Source of the DNA: SZUA-442 sp963753185
Lineage (GTDB): Bacteria; Actinomycetota; Acidimicrobiia; Spongiisociales; UBA5794
Reading direction: 5' to 3'
NCBI GenBank assembly: GCA_963753185.1
Contig: CAVWBO010000007.1
Location: 2,294,001 to 2,358,000 of the forward strand
DNA: 64,000 nucleotides
Shown: one piece after another, positions 17,905 through 27,169 of the stretch
Layout: every line of letters starts with the position of its first letter
Numbering within the stretch: the first letter of the stretch is position 1
Notes under the pieces: model-generated
What the model was told of the DNA's origin: nothing
Database searches by the model: none
What the model saw: the letters and a program-made list of their open reading frames with translations, nothing else
Position numbers and translations under genes: made by a program

Positions 17905-17940
17905 ATTGCCCCCGCCCCAACCACGCCAAGGAGACGCTCC

Positions 17941-18213
17941 GTGCTCACCGTCACCGATTGGAGAGAGCTGTCAGCCTGTCGCGACTCGGATCCTGACATC
18001 TTCTTCCCCGTCGGAACCACTGGACCTGCCATCGACATGATCGAACGTGCGACCGCCATCTGCAGCGCATGCACCGTCGCCGAGGAGTGCCTCCTCTACG
18101 CACTCGAGACGAATCAGGAGGCAGGAGTGTGGGGCGGACTCCCTGAGGACGACCGTCGCCGCTACCGGAAGCGGTGGCTGGCGGAACGGCGCAGGGCACG
18201 CCACGCAAGCTGA
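17941..18213 (+). CDS. WhiB-family iron-sulfur transcription factor
   Basis: A 90-residue Wbl protein. The four cluster cysteines are Cys13, Cys41, Cys44 and Cys50 (CxxC then x5-C), followed by AGVWGGLPEDDRR (61-73) and a basic C-terminal tail. Such proteins bind a [4Fe-4S] cluster and the principal sigma factor. The GTG with AAGGAG seven bases upstream is the start; a reading from further upstream would begin inside the promoter. The subgroup (WhiB1/2-like) cannot be fixed by eye. A strong terminator follows. Confidence 0.95.
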   Translation: MLTVTDWRELSACRDSDPDIFFPVGTTGPAIDMIERATAICSACTVAEECLLYALETNQEAGVWGGLPEDDRRRYRKRWLAERRRARHAS

Positions 18214-18238
18214 ACGAGCGCTCACCGACCTCAGACGG

Positions 18239-18267
18239 AAGGACCCGGCATCAACAGCCGGGTCCTT
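18239..18267. terminator. Rho-independent (bidirectional) terminator after whiB
   Basis: A perfect 11-bp stem AAGGACCCGGC/GCCGGGTCCTT with loop ATCAACA, followed by T on the plus strand. It lies between whiB and the convergent DUF3107 gene and can serve both. Confidence 0.85.
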
Positions 18268-18332
18268 TCAGTTGGCAGCCTTTTGCGTTCAGCTGCTTTC
18301 GTTCGAAGGCTGCTTGATTCGGAGCGCCGATC

Positions 18333-18566
18333 TCAGGACCGGCCGAACCCCACGCCACGCTCTTGGGGCTTGTCGAACTCGATGAACGCGATCGACTGTA
18401 CGGCGATACCGAACCGGTGACCGCGTGCATCGGTGACCCACAGCACGGGTTCGGATGTCTTGACCGCCTGTGTGTACGCATCGATGACGATCTGGGTCTC
18501 GGTCACCTCGAGTTCGAGTTCACGGGCTGAAGCCACACCGATCCTGACCTTGAACTTCTCGCTCAT
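18333..18566 (-). CDS. DUF3107 family protein
   Basis: A 77-residue cytosolic protein starting MSEKFKVRIGVASARELELE, a clear match to the actinobacterial DUF3107 family of unknown function. ATG start with GAGAGGA upstream. It is divergent from nothing and convergent with whiB; mrp lies just upstream on the same strand's far side with a 34-base gap. Confidence 0.9.
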   Translation of the reverse strand: MSEKFKVRIGVASARELELEVTETQIVIDAYTQAVKTSEPVLWVTDARGHRFGIAVQSIAFIEFDKPQERGVGFGRS

Positions 18567-18600
18567 TGGCAGTCCTCTCTTTCGGACACGATGCTACCCG

Positions 18601-19701
18601 TCACGAGATGACGAGCTCCGGGTGTGATCTCAGTCGTGGGCCGCGCGCAACGACCTGCTCGGCGAGGGCGGCAAAGGCTTGGGCCGCCTCTCCTCCGGGG
18701 TCGACCACGGTGATGGGACGACCATCGTCGGCTCCTTCACGGAGCGCCGTCACGAGCGGGATCTGGCCGAGGAGGGGCACGTCGAGTTGATCGGACAGCG
18801 ATTGACCCCCACCGCTGCCGAAGATCTCATACCGCTTGCCGTCGTCCCCTGTGAACCAGGACATGTTCTCGACGATCCCGATGATGTCCTGGTTCACCTT
18901 GCGAGCCATGAGCCCCGCGGCGCGGCCACGCGCTCGAGCCGTCGGCTGTGGGGTCGTCACGACGAGGATCTCCGAACGGGGCAGGTACTGGCTGATCGAG
19001 ATGGCGACGTCACCCGTTCCTGGCGGCATGTCGATCAGCAGATAGTCGAGGTCTCCCCAGTGCACATCCACGAGGAACTGCTCCAACGCCTTGTGCAGCA
19101 TCGGACCGCGCCACACAACGGCCTGGTCGGGTTGGACGAAGAAGTCCATCGAGATCACCGCAACACCGTGGGCTTCTGGTGGCAACAGCATGTCGTCGAT
19201 GACGGTCGGGGGCCTGTCGACGCCCAACATCTTCGGTATCGAGAAACCCCAGACGTCGGCGTCGATGATGCCGACCCTGAGTCCCTGCGCCGCCATGGCA
19301 ACGCCGAGATTCGCCGTGACGGACGACTTGCCCACGCCACCCTTGCCTGACGCGACACCGATCACCCGTGTCTTGCTCCCTGGCTTGCCGATCGTGACCT
19401 CGCGGCTCTGTGCCGAGCCGCCACGGAGATCTGCCGACAAGGCCGCTCGCTCCTCGTCGGTCATCGATGTGAACGAGACGTCAACGCCTGTGACCCCATC
19501 CACACCCATGGCGGCAGATGTCACATCATCGTTGAGCTTGTCCTTGAGCGGGCATCCTGGGATCGTCAGAGCGATGAGCACAGACACGCGGCCGTCGGCG
19601 ACGTCCAGCTCCCGCACCATGCCGAGGTCGCCGAGGGATCGATGTATCTCGGGATCCTCGACGCGTTCAATGGCCGCTCGCACGGCGCCGACATCTGGCA
19701 T
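18601..19701 (-). CDS. mrp: Mrp/ApbC/NBP35-family iron-sulfur cluster carrier ATPase
   Basis: A 366-residue P-loop ATPase that carries or delivers Fe-S clusters. The N-terminal MIP18/DUF59 domain (about 1-75) precedes the deviant Walker A SGKGGVGKSS (118-127), then LLIDMPPGTGD. The usual C-terminal CxxC is not evident. ATG chosen at MPDVGAVRAA, with GGGAG nine bases upstream; another ATG lies two codons earlier. The gene faces a divergent HTH regulator over 118 bases. Confidence 0.93.
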   Translation of the reverse strand: MPDVGAVRAAIERVEDPEIHRSLGDLGMVRELDVADGRVSVLIALTIPGCPLKDKLNDDVTSAAMGVDGVTGVDVSFTSMTDEERAALSADLRGGSAQSREVTIGKPGSKTRVIGVASGKGGVGKSSVTANLGVAMAAQGLRVGIIDADVWGFSIPKMLGVDRPPTVIDDMLLPPEAHGVAVISMDFFVQPDQAVVWRGPMLHKALEQFLVDVHWGDLDYLLIDMPPGTGDVAISISQYLPRSEILVVTTPQPTARARGRAAGLMARKVNQDIIGIVENMSWFTGDDGKRYEIFGSGGGQSLSDQLDVPLLGQIPLVTALREGADDGRPITVVDPGGEAAQAFAALAEQVVARGPRLRSHPELVIS

Positions 19702-19819
19702 GTTCATCAACTCCCATCGGGTGACATCCGGGAGGGTAGCGATCGGTGATCGCGTCGATCCCGCCGGTGCGAGCCACGATCGGGTGCTCTCGACCGTATG
19801 ATTCAGTGGAGGAGACGAC

Positions 19820-20485
19820 ATGCGATCGAGTTCGTTCGATGCCCAGATCGAGGAGATCACCGGCGCCCTCGGTGATGCCACCCGACGCGGCATCTACGTG
19901 ATGATCCGTGAGTCCCACGAACCTCTGACCGCCGGCCAGATCGCTGCAGCTTTCGAGATCCACCCCAACGTTGCACGCCACCACCTCGACAGGCTCTACT
20001 CGAACGAGTTCATCCGGATCTCGGATCAGCCGCTCGCCTCTCCGGCGGCCGGCCGACCTGCGAAGCGCTATGAGGTGACGAACAAGTCCGTCTCCGTCCA
20101 ATACTCGGCAGCCAAGTACGACGCCTTGGCAGGCCTCCTCACGACGATCATCGACCGACTGGATGACGGTTCGGCACTCGATGTGGCAGAGGAGGTTGGG
20201 CACACCTACGGGCGGTCCCTCGGCGCCGAGATCGGGATCCCCGAGGACGAGGGCTACGAAACCGCAGCGATGGCCGTCGCCACGGCCATGATGGGTCGAG
20301 GCCTCGGCACATCGACGATTCCTGGCGAGAACCGCATCGTCGCCCACTTCTGCCCGCTCGCGGACGATGGGGACGAGATCTCCGAGGTCATCAGGCGGAT
20401 AGACCAGGGAATCATCCGCGGCCTCCTCGAGTCGGCTGCAGAGAGACCGGTACCCCTCGAAGTCGGACACGCCAGCGGGGCCTGA
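19820..20485 (+). CDS. ArsR/SufR-like winged-helix transcriptional regulator
   Basis: A 221-residue regulator with an N-terminal winged HTH (about 10-75: GALGDATRRGIYVMIRE ... AGQIAAAFEIHPNVARHHLD) and a C-terminal domain of the type seen in SufR-like actinobacterial proteins. Only one cysteine (AHFCPL) is seen, so a cluster bound by several cysteines as in SufR is not supported. GGAGGA precedes the ATG, and TATGAT (19797-19802) is a plausible -10. Divergence from mrp suggests control of that Fe-S gene; this is inference. Confidence 0.8.
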   Translation: MRSSSFDAQIEEITGALGDATRRGIYVMIRESHEPLTAGQIAAAFEIHPNVARHHLDRLYSNEFIRISDQPLASPAAGRPAKRYEVTNKSVSVQYSAAKYDALAGLLTTIIDRLDDGSALDVAEEVGHTYGRSLGAEIGIPEDEGYETAAMAVATAMMGRGLGTSTIPGENRIVAHFCPLADDGDEISEVIRRIDQGIIRGLLESAAERPVPLEVGHASGA

Positions 20486-20534
20486 TTCGACGCATCACCT
20501 GCGACGGGATCGGGGGTCGAACGTGAGGACGGCG

Positions 20535-23210
20535 CTACGCCCCGCTCGCCATCTGCCTCACCACCATGTGCAGGATCCCTCCATGTCGCAGGTAGTCGAT
20601 CTCGATGGGGGTGTCGCACCTGGCCGTCGCGCCGAAGGTGGTCACCGAACCGTCTCCCGACATCGCGCGGACGGTGACCTCCTGCTGGGGCACGAGCGAG
20701 TCGTCGACGTCGACGTCGAACACCTCGGTGCCGTCGAGGCCGAGCGACTCGGCATTCTGGCCGTCAGGGAAGGTGAGCGGGAGCACGCCCATCATCACGA
20801 GGTTCGACCGGTGGATCCGCTCGAAGCTCTCCGCGATGACCGCCTTTACACCGAGGAGGAACGTCCCCTTCGCCGCCCAGTCGCGTGACGAACCCATGCC
20901 GTAGTCGACCCCGGCAAGGACGATGAGGGGAATCCCGGAGGCCTGGTACGACAGGCTCGCCTCGTACACCGTCTTGACCGACCCGTCCGTGAAGTCGGTC
21001 GTGAACCCGCCCTCGGTGCCCGGTGCGAGCTGGTTCCGGACTCGCACGTTGGCGAAGGTGCCGCGTGTCATGACGCGGTCATTTCCACGTCGCGAACCAT
21101 AAGAGTTGAACATCCTCGGGCTGACGCCCGAGTCGATCAGGAACTGTCCCGCAGGCGTGTCCTGCCCGATCGCACCAGCGGGTGAGATGTGGTCGGTCGT
21201 GACGGAGTCGCCGAGCTTGAGCAGGGCCCGTGCGCCTTCGATCGGTGTGATCGGAGTCGGATCGGGTCCGAGGTCGAGGAAGAACGGTGGTTCCTGCACA
21301 TACGTGGAACTCGGGTCCCAGTCGAAGAGGGCGCCGCCCGACGTCTCGATCGCCTTCCACTGACCAGATCCCTCGAACACGGAAGCGTATTGGTGTATGA
21401 ACTGGCCGCGCGTCACGGATGCAGCGACCGTCTCATCGATCTCTCGTTGCGTGGGCCAGATATCGGCGAGGTACACGTCATCACCGTTGTGATCCGTACC
21501 GATCGGTTCGGTCGTGAGGTCGATGTCCACCGTTCCCGCGAGCGCGTATGCCACGACGAGCGGGGGGCTCGCCAGGTAGTTGGCCCTGACATCGGAGCTG
21601 ATCCTGCCCTCGAAGTTCCGGTTGCCTGACAGGACGCTGGTCACTACGAGACCGTTCGATCGGACCGCGTCTGCGATCGGATCCGGGAGGGGACCCGAGT
21701 TCCCGATGCAGGTCGTGCATCCGTAGCCGACGGTGTAGAAACCGACAGCTTCGAGGTCGGCGAGTAGTCCCGCCTTGGCGAGATAGTCCGTCACCACCTT
21801 CGATCCGGGGGCAAGGGACGTCTTCACCCACGGCTTCCGGTTCAAACCGCGCTCGCGGGCCTTGCGGGCGACCAGTCCCGCTCCAACCATGACCTCCGGG
21901 TTCGAGGTGTTGGTGCAGCTGGTGATCGCCGCAATCACGACGTCGCCATCCGACAAGGCGAAGGTCGCGCCGTCGAAGGCAACGTCGTCGACCGTCCCCT
22001 TGCCACCATCGGGACGGAGGTGGCCTTCGAGGTCGACGTGCCACTGCTCCTTCATCGCAGGCAGTTCCACTCTGTCCTGGGGACGTTTCGGCCCGGCGAG
22101 GGATGGCACCACGGTGGACATGTCGAGCTCGAGGTCCGCGCTGTAGGTGATGGCGCGTTCGTCGTCCCTCCACATCCCCTGGAGCCGGTAGTACTGCTCG
22201 ACGGTCGCAAGGAGTTCCTCGGATCGCCCTGACAGGCGAAGGTACTGGATGGTCATCTCGTCGACAGGGAAGAAGCCGACGGTCGCTCCGTACTCGGGCG
22301 CCATATTCGCGATCGTCGCCCTGTTCGCGACGGGCATCGTGGCGAGGCCTGGGCCGTGGAACTCGACGAACTTGCCGACCACACCATGGTCGCGCAGCAT
22401 CTCGGTGACCCTGAGCACGAGATCGGTCGCCGTGGCTCCCTCGGGGAGGCGTCCTGTGAGGCGGAAGCCGACGACCTCGGGGAGCAGCATGTAGATGGGC
22501 TGGCCCACCATGACCGCTTCCGCTTCGATCCCGCCGACACCCCAGCCGACGACTCCGAGGCCGTTGATCATCGTCGTGTGACTGTCCGTACCGACGAGCG
22601 AGTCCGGATACAGCACGCCCTGCTCATCCCACACGACCTTTGCGAGGTACTCGAGGTTGACCTGATGGACGATGCCCGTTGCAGGAGGCACGACAGAGAA
22701 GTTGTCGAATGCCGATTGGCCCCATTTGAGGAACTCGTACCGTTCCTGGTTCCTCTCGAACTCGTAGTCCGAGTTGATCCCGAGGGCGTCGGGTGAATTG
22801 AACGCATCGACCTGGACGCTGTGGTCGACGACGAGGTCGGATTGGACCTTCGGGTTGACCTTCGCCGCGGATGCCTCGTCACCGGTGATTCGGACGATCG
22901 CGGCGCGCATGGCCGCGAGGTCGACGATGGCAGGCACACCAGTGAAGTCCTGGAGCACGACCCGTGCCGGCTTGAAGGCGACTTCGGTCGCCCCGACCTT
23001 CGACGCATCGTATTGCGCCACCGCCCTCACGTCCTCGTCGCGCACGACACGGCCATCGTGGGTGCGGAGCACGGACTCGAGGAGCACCTTGATCGAGTAC
23101 GGGAGGGCGTCGACGTCACCCATGTCCCGGAGCGCATCGATCCGGAAGACCTCTCGGGTACCAAGTGCCGTCTCGATGACGTGTCTTGCTGCGAATGGAT
23201 CGTGCGTCAC
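20535..23210 (-). CDS. acnA: Aconitate hydratase
   Basis: TCA-cycle [4Fe-4S] enzyme that interconverts citrate and isocitrate. The cluster ligands Cys432 (TSCTNTSNP), Cys498 and Cys501 (GCTTCIGNSG) are present, as are the LVGTDSHTTM segment near 205-214 and the C-terminal swivel domain (about 700-891, GSSRDWAAKG). Length 891 is normal for AcnA. GTG start with GAGGAG six bases upstream. Convergent with the HTH regulator. Confidence 0.98.
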   Translation of the reverse strand: MTHDPFAARHVIETALGTREVFRIDALRDMGDVDALPYSIKVLLESVLRTHDGRVVRDEDVRAVAQYDASKVGATEVAFKPARVVLQDFTGVPAIVDLAAMRAAIVRITGDEASAAKVNPKVQSDLVVDHSVQVDAFNSPDALGINSDYEFERNQERYEFLKWGQSAFDNFSVVPPATGIVHQVNLEYLAKVVWDEQGVLYPDSLVGTDSHTTMINGLGVVGWGVGGIEAEAVMVGQPIYMLLPEVVGFRLTGRLPEGATATDLVLRVTEMLRDHGVVGKFVEFHGPGLATMPVANRATIANMAPEYGATVGFFPVDEMTIQYLRLSGRSEELLATVEQYYRLQGMWRDDERAITYSADLELDMSTVVPSLAGPKRPQDRVELPAMKEQWHVDLEGHLRPDGGKGTVDDVAFDGATFALSDGDVVIAAITSCTNTSNPEVMVGAGLVARKARERGLNRKPWVKTSLAPGSKVVTDYLAKAGLLADLEAVGFYTVGYGCTTCIGNSGPLPDPIADAVRSNGLVVTSVLSGNRNFEGRISSDVRANYLASPPLVVAYALAGTVDIDLTTEPIGTDHNGDDVYLADIWPTQREIDETVAASVTRGQFIHQYASVFEGSGQWKAIETSGGALFDWDPSSTYVQEPPFFLDLGPDPTPITPIEGARALLKLGDSVTTDHISPAGAIGQDTPAGQFLIDSGVSPRMFNSYGSRRGNDRVMTRGTFANVRVRNQLAPGTEGGFTTDFTDGSVKTVYEASLSYQASGIPLIVLAGVDYGMGSSRDWAAKGTFLLGVKAVIAESFERIHRSNLVMMGVLPLTFPDGQNAESLGLDGTEVFDVDVDDSLVPQQEVTVRAMSGDGSVTTFGATARCDTPIEIDYLRHGGILHMVVRQMASGA

Positions 23211-23390
23211 GGGCGCTCCTCGGATGTACGTGTATCAGTGTCGTTCCAGCATCCAAGATTAGGGCTCGAAGACAAGGGGAATCGTCCGGCAAGTCGATCG
23301 ACGATTGGCGATCCCGACAAAGGGCGTGCATCTTGCTGCTGGAGGGCCCGTCACCTTTCCCGACTGCGCAAGCAGCGTCATTCTTGCGCC

Positions 23391-24020
23391 TCAATCGCCC
23401 CAGTAGCGCTGCTCCGCGAAGGGATCACCGTACATGTGGTAGCCGTTTCGCTCCCAGAACCCTGGTGAATCCTGCGTCAGGAGCGTCAGACCGCGGACCC
23501 ACTTCGCCGACTTCCAGAAGTACAGGTGTGGCACGACCAGCCGCATCGGGAATCCGTGTTCGGGTGTGAGGGGCTCACCCTCGTACTTCATGGCGAACAT
23601 CGACGTGTCGGCGAGGAAGTCATCGAGGGGCAGGTTCGTCGTGTAGCCGTGTTCTGCCCTCACCATGACGTGGGTCACATCAGGGCTCGGTTGGAGGAGG
23701 TCCCAGATCGCCGTCGTGGGTATCCCCTCCCACGTCGTGTCCAACTTCGTCCACTTCGTGACGCAGTGGATGTCTGTCGTGATCGTCAACGTCGACATAT
23801 CCAGGATGTCGTCCCACGTCAGGCGCTTCGGCTCGGCCACTGATCCGTCGACGGTGAAGTCCCACGTCGTGAGGTCGACGTCTGGCACGCTCCCCTCGTG
23901 GAGAACGGGGAACCGCTCCGTGTGGTACTGCCCCGGCGGAAGGCGATCCGGATCGATTCCGAGTGCCACGAGCTCGTCGCGTTTCCTGGTGAAGAAGGAC
24001 ACGGCGCCGAGGCTAGACAC
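23391..24020 (-). CDS. Sulfite oxidase-like molybdopterin-dependent oxidoreductase
   Basis: A 209-residue single-domain protein of the SUOX/MsrP (YedY) fold. The molybdenum-ligand cysteine is Cys86 in TTDIHCVTKW, and PMRLVVPHLYFWKSAKWV near 158-175 is the conserved cofactor-binding stretch. No heme or dimerisation domain and no signal peptide are seen, so it is the cytosolic short form common in Actinomycetota; the substrate is unknown. GTG start. A TlpA lipoprotein gene lies divergently upstream. Confidence 0.9.
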   Translation of the reverse strand: MSSLGAVSFFTRKRDELVALGIDPDRLPPGQYHTERFPVLHEGSVPDVDLTTWDFTVDGSVAEPKRLTWDDILDMSTLTITTDIHCVTKWTKLDTTWEGIPTTAIWDLLQPSPDVTHVMVRAEHGYTTNLPLDDFLADTSMFAMKYEGEPLTPEHGFPMRLVVPHLYFWKSAKWVRGLTLLTQDSPGFWERNGYHMYGDPFAEQRYWGD

Positions 24021-24080
24021 GCCACGCTCCCTGGGGGACGGGGTTGTCCATCCGGCACGCAGCTACCCGGCCAGTCGACC

Positions 24081-24086
24081 TACCGT
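24081..24086 (+). promoter_or_regulatory. Candidate -10 box of the TlpA-like gene (leaderless)
   Basis: TACCGT ends six bases before the GTG at 24093. Confidence 0.45.
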
Positions 24087-24092
24087 ACCGCA

Positions 24093-24611
24093 GTGAACAT
24101 GTCCGCACGCCTCGTCCTCGTTGTCTCAACCCTCGCCATGGTGGTCGGTGCCTGCTCGGTCTCGACCGACGCTGCGTCACCCACGGCCACCGCTGAACAG
24201 AGCGAGATCGCTCCGATCTTCGCCGTGGAAACGATGGACGGCTCGTTCTCGCTCTCGGACCACCTCGCGAACGATGGGCGACCGGTCTTCCTGAATCTCT
24301 GGGCCTCGTGGTGCTTCCCCTGCCGTGAGGAGATGCCGGCGATCGACCGCTCCTCTGTCCAGCATCCCGACATCGCCTTCGTCGGGGTGTCGGTCCAGGA
24401 CAGCAGGGAGGACGCGATGGCCTTCGCCGAGGAGATCGGCGTTGGCTACACCCTCGGGTTCGATGAGGGCAATGCCGTCGACGACGCCTACCGGCCGCTC
24501 GGCCTGCCAGCGTCGTACATCATCTCGTCAGAAGGCATCATCCTCGAACGCATCTTCGGGAAGATCACCGAGGAAGATCTCACCGAGAAGTTCGAGAAGC
24601 ACTTCGGCTGA
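24093..24611 (+). CDS. TlpA-like thiol-disulfide lipoprotein
   Basis: A 172-residue exported thioredoxin-fold protein. Signal peptide with lipobox VGAC (Cys21), then a redoxin domain with the active site WASWCFPCREEMP. This form usually reduces disulfides outside the membrane, for example in cytochrome c maturation. The GTG start sits six bases after a TACCGT box; an ATG two codons later would give the same signal peptide. The azlC gene follows 58 bases downstream. Confidence 0.92.
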   Translation: MNMSARLVLVVSTLAMVVGACSVSTDAASPTATAEQSEIAPIFAVETMDGSFSLSDHLANDGRPVFLNLWASWCFPCREEMPAIDRSSVQHPDIAFVGVSVQDSREDAMAFAEEIGVGYTLGFDEGNAVDDAYRPLGLPASYIISSEGIILERIFGKITEEDLTEKFEKHFG

Positions 24612-24669
24612 TCCGGCCCGAGCCAACCGACCGGTGGTAGCTTCGTGCGTTCCTCCGACGGGATGAGAG

Positions 24670-25362
24670 ATGGACAACACACTCCAGGCACCGACGTGGA
24701 CTGACGGAATCCGGGCCGTCAGCCCCCTCATCCTCGGGGTTGCCCCCTTCGGTCTGATCTTCGGCGTCACGGCGATCGCTGCCGACGTGCCCCCCATAGC
24801 TGCGTGGGCATCGTCGTTCCTCGTGTTCGCAGGCGCGAGCCAGATCGCGATCGTGGAGATCCTCGGAAGTGGTGGCAGTGCCGCCGTGGCCTTCATCACC
24901 GCCGTCATCATCAATGCGCGGCTCCTGATGTACTCGGCGGACATGGGCAGATACACGGTGGACCTTCCGTGGCGGACGAAGGTCTCGATCGGCTACCTGC
25001 TCACCGACCAGGCATACCTCACAGCGGCACATCGATTCCCTGATCCCGGTTCCCGCGACGGGATCGTTCCCTTCTACTTCGGAGCAGGGCTCGCGTTGTG
25101 GACGACGTGGCAGATCACGACGACAACCGGCATGGTCCTCGGTACCGCCGTTCCCAGTTCGTGGTCACTCGAGTTCGCCATCCCGCTCACCTTCATGGCG
25201 CTGCTCGTCCTCGCCGTGAAGGACACACCCCAACTCGTTGCCGCCATCGTCGGAGCGGGGTTCGCCGTTGCGGCCATCGGCCTTCCCTACAACCTCGGAC
25301 TTCTTCTCGGCGCGGGCATGGGGGTCGCCGGGGGCATCGTCGCGGAGCGGTTCCGATCGTGA
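24670..25362 (+). CDS. azlC: AzlC-family branched-chain amino acid exporter, large subunit
   Basis: A 230-residue membrane protein with about seven helices. It begins with GIRAVSPLILGVAPFGLIFG and has FAGASQIAIVEIL near 53-65, both AzlC signatures. With AzlD it forms a two-component exporter for branched-chain amino acids. Its stop overlaps the azlD GTG by four bases (GTGA). Confidence 0.95.
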   Translation: MDNTLQAPTWTDGIRAVSPLILGVAPFGLIFGVTAIAADVPPIAAWASSFLVFAGASQIAIVEILGSGGSAAVAFITAVIINARLLMYSADMGRYTVDLPWRTKVSIGYLLTDQAYLTAAHRFPDPGSRDGIVPFYFGAGLALWTTWQITTTTGMVLGTAVPSSWSLEFAIPLTFMALLVLAVKDTPQLVAAIVGAGFAVAAIGLPYNLGLLLGAGMGVAGGIVAERFRS

Positions 25363-25679
25363 CGATGTGGCTCGTCGTCGTCGCCGCGGGCATCGCGACA
25401 TTCGCCATGCGATTCTCGTTCATCGCCCTCTTCGGGAAGATGGAGGTGCCTTCAGCTCTCGAGCGATCCCTCCGCTACGTCGCCCCTGCCGTGCTCGCAG
25501 CGCTCACGGTCCCCGCGATCGTCGGACCAGGCGGGCACTTCGATCCGTGGAACGCCTTCCTGCCAGCTGCCGTTGCGGGAGGGCTGGCGGCATGGCGGAC
25601 GCGAAGCATCGGTGCGGGCATCCTCGTCGGCCTGCCGACGCTGTGGCTCATCGAATCGTTGATCCGCTCCTCAACCTGA
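25359..25679 (+). CDS. azlD: AzlD-family branched-chain amino acid exporter, small subunit
   Basis: A 106-residue protein with four hydrophobic segments, including the AzlD pattern TFAMRFSFIALFG near 14-26 and LRYVAPAVLAALTVPAI near 38-54. It is the partner of AzlC. The GTG start overlaps azlC by four bases. A longer reading upstream lies wholly inside azlC and is rejected. Confidence 0.94.
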   Translation: MTMWLVVVAAGIATFAMRFSFIALFGKMEVPSALERSLRYVAPAVLAALTVPAIVGPGGHFDPWNAFLPAAVAGGLAAWRTRSIGAGILVGLPTLWLIESLIRSST

Positions 25680-25712
25680 GTCGCGTCTCGTGATCCGGGG
25701 TTGCGCCTGGAG

Positions 25713-26481
25713 TCAGCGCCCGCGCCACGACGGGGCGCGCTTTTCGAGGAATGCGGCAACCCCCTCGATTCCGTCCTCTGTCATCGCCTGTGCGGTGAGG
25801 CCCAGGTGGAGCAGGTCGAACGCTGAGTCGATGTCGAGGTCCTGCATCGCGTAGAAGGCTCGCTTACCGAGCGCGAGCGCCGCTGGTGAACGGTCGATGA
25901 GGGCGGACACCGCGGAATCGACGGCCGCGTCGAGCTCTTCGCCGCGCCACGACCCTGGTCACGAGTCCATGTGCGAGGGCCTCCTCGGCGTCGATGACCC
26001 GACCGGTCAGCATCATGTCGAGCAGCGCCTTCCGGGGCATCGTGCGAACGAGTACGGCAGAGATCATCATGGGCCACAGGCCGATGCCGATCTCAGGGGT
26101 GCCCATCCTCGCGTGGTCGGCGGCAATCGTGATGTCCGCCGCAACCGCGATACCGAATCCGCCGCCGAGTGCTACCCCATTGACCCTGGCGATGATGGGT
26201 TTCGGGTTCTGCATCATCGCCCGCAGGAGTCCGACGAGGGCACCCCGTTCTCCGTGTCGCTCGAGAGGCTCGTCGATGAAGCCACCCGCCAGGTCGCCAC
26301 CTGCAGAGAACGCCTCTTCTCCGGCGCCGGTGAGTACGACGACCCGGACGTCGGGATCGGCGGCTGACCGATCGATTGCCATGTGGAGGTGATGCATCTC
26401 GGCGTTGGACAGTGGATTTCGCCGCTCGGGGTCGTCGATCACGATACGGGCGACACTCCCGACGGCCTCATATGTGATCAT
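25713..26481 (-). CDS. Enoyl-CoA hydratase/isomerase family protein, frame-disrupted by one extra base
   Basis: A crotonase-fold protein of about 255 residues. The N-terminal frame holds the oxyanion-hole segments FSAGGDLAGG (near 60) and ARVNGVALGGGFGIAVAADI (near 97-116) and runs to AEEALAHGLVTRVVAR. The C-terminal frame resumes at EELDAAVDSAVSALIDR and ends normally. One surplus base near 25941-25948 separates them, most likely a sequencing error. Substrate cannot be told. ATG start with GAGG; a perfect inverted repeat lies just upstream. Confidence 0.88.
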
Positions 26482-26490
26482 CCGCACCTC

Positions 26491-26510
26491 TTTCGCGCCA
26501 GAGCGCGAAA
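26491..26510 (-). promoter_or_regulatory. Inverted repeat upstream of the crotonase gene
   Basis: TTTCGCGC-TCTG-GCGCGAAA, a perfect 8-bp palindrome with a 4-base centre. It ends next to the ribosome-binding site (AAAGAGG), so it can act as an operator or as a hairpin in the leader. Confidence 0.55.
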
Positions 26511-26560
26511 CACTAATCAGAAACCGCTCTGGCGCCATCGGAGCACCGTGGCACCAGCAC

Positions 26561-26566
26561 TATCGT
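26561..26566 (+). promoter_or_regulatory. Candidate -10 box of the DUF5317 gene (leaderless)
   Basis: TATCGT ends six bases before the ATG at 26573. Confidence 0.5.
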
Positions 26567-26572
26567 CAGCGG

Positions 26573-27133
26573 ATGCAGTGGATCCTGCTCGTCCTCGTCA
26601 TCTCGATCGTAGTCGGAGGCCTCCGGGGCGGGAAACTCCGCAACCTGACGGAGATCCGCGTGATCAGCTGGTGGCTGCTGCCCCTCGCCCTCATCGTGCT
26701 GACGGCGTCCAACTTCGTTCCCGTCGACTACGAAACCATCGCGGTCGGACTGGTGCTCGCGTCATATCTGCCTCTCCTGTTGTTCGTCTGGTTGAACCGG
26801 GATCTCACAGGCATCTGGATCGCCGGTATGGGAATCCTCATGAACTTCACGGTGATCCTCGCCAACGGCGGAATGCCCGTGCTTGCGGAAGCCGCGATGA
26901 TCGCAGGTGAGGCGGGCGAGCTGGTCCTGGACGCGAAGCACGTTCTCCTGACGGAGAGCACGCGGTTGCCATTCCTCGCTGACATCATCCCCCTCCCCGG
27001 GGCCGTCCTCTCGCTCGGGGACGTGTTCCTCGCGATCGGAGTGGGGGTGTTCCTCGAGGACCAGATGCGCCAGCCGTTGTCCCTCTTTGCGCACAGGGTC
27101 ACGGGTATCCCGGGTTCAGCCGCAGACAGCTGA
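26573..27133 (+). CDS. DUF5317 family membrane protein
   Basis: A 186-residue membrane protein beginning with a GGLRGGKLRNL motif after the first helix, which is the signature of DUF5317, plus four or five further hydrophobic segments and the conserved NGGMPV near 101. Function is unknown. The leaderless -10 fixes the ATG; the longer upstream reading would start inside the opposite-strand crotonase. Confidence 0.88.
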   Translation: MQWILLVLVISIVVGGLRGGKLRNLTEIRVISWWLLPLALIVLTASNFVPVDYETIAVGLVLASYLPLLLFVWLNRDLTGIWIAGMGILMNFTVILANGGMPVLAEAAMIAGEAGELVLDAKHVLLTESTRLPFLADIIPLPGAVLSLGDVFLAIGVGVFLEDQMRQPLSLFAHRVTGIPGSAADS

Positions 27134-27169
27134 TCGCCTCTGACCTTCCGATCGGTTTACCAGTGTTGA

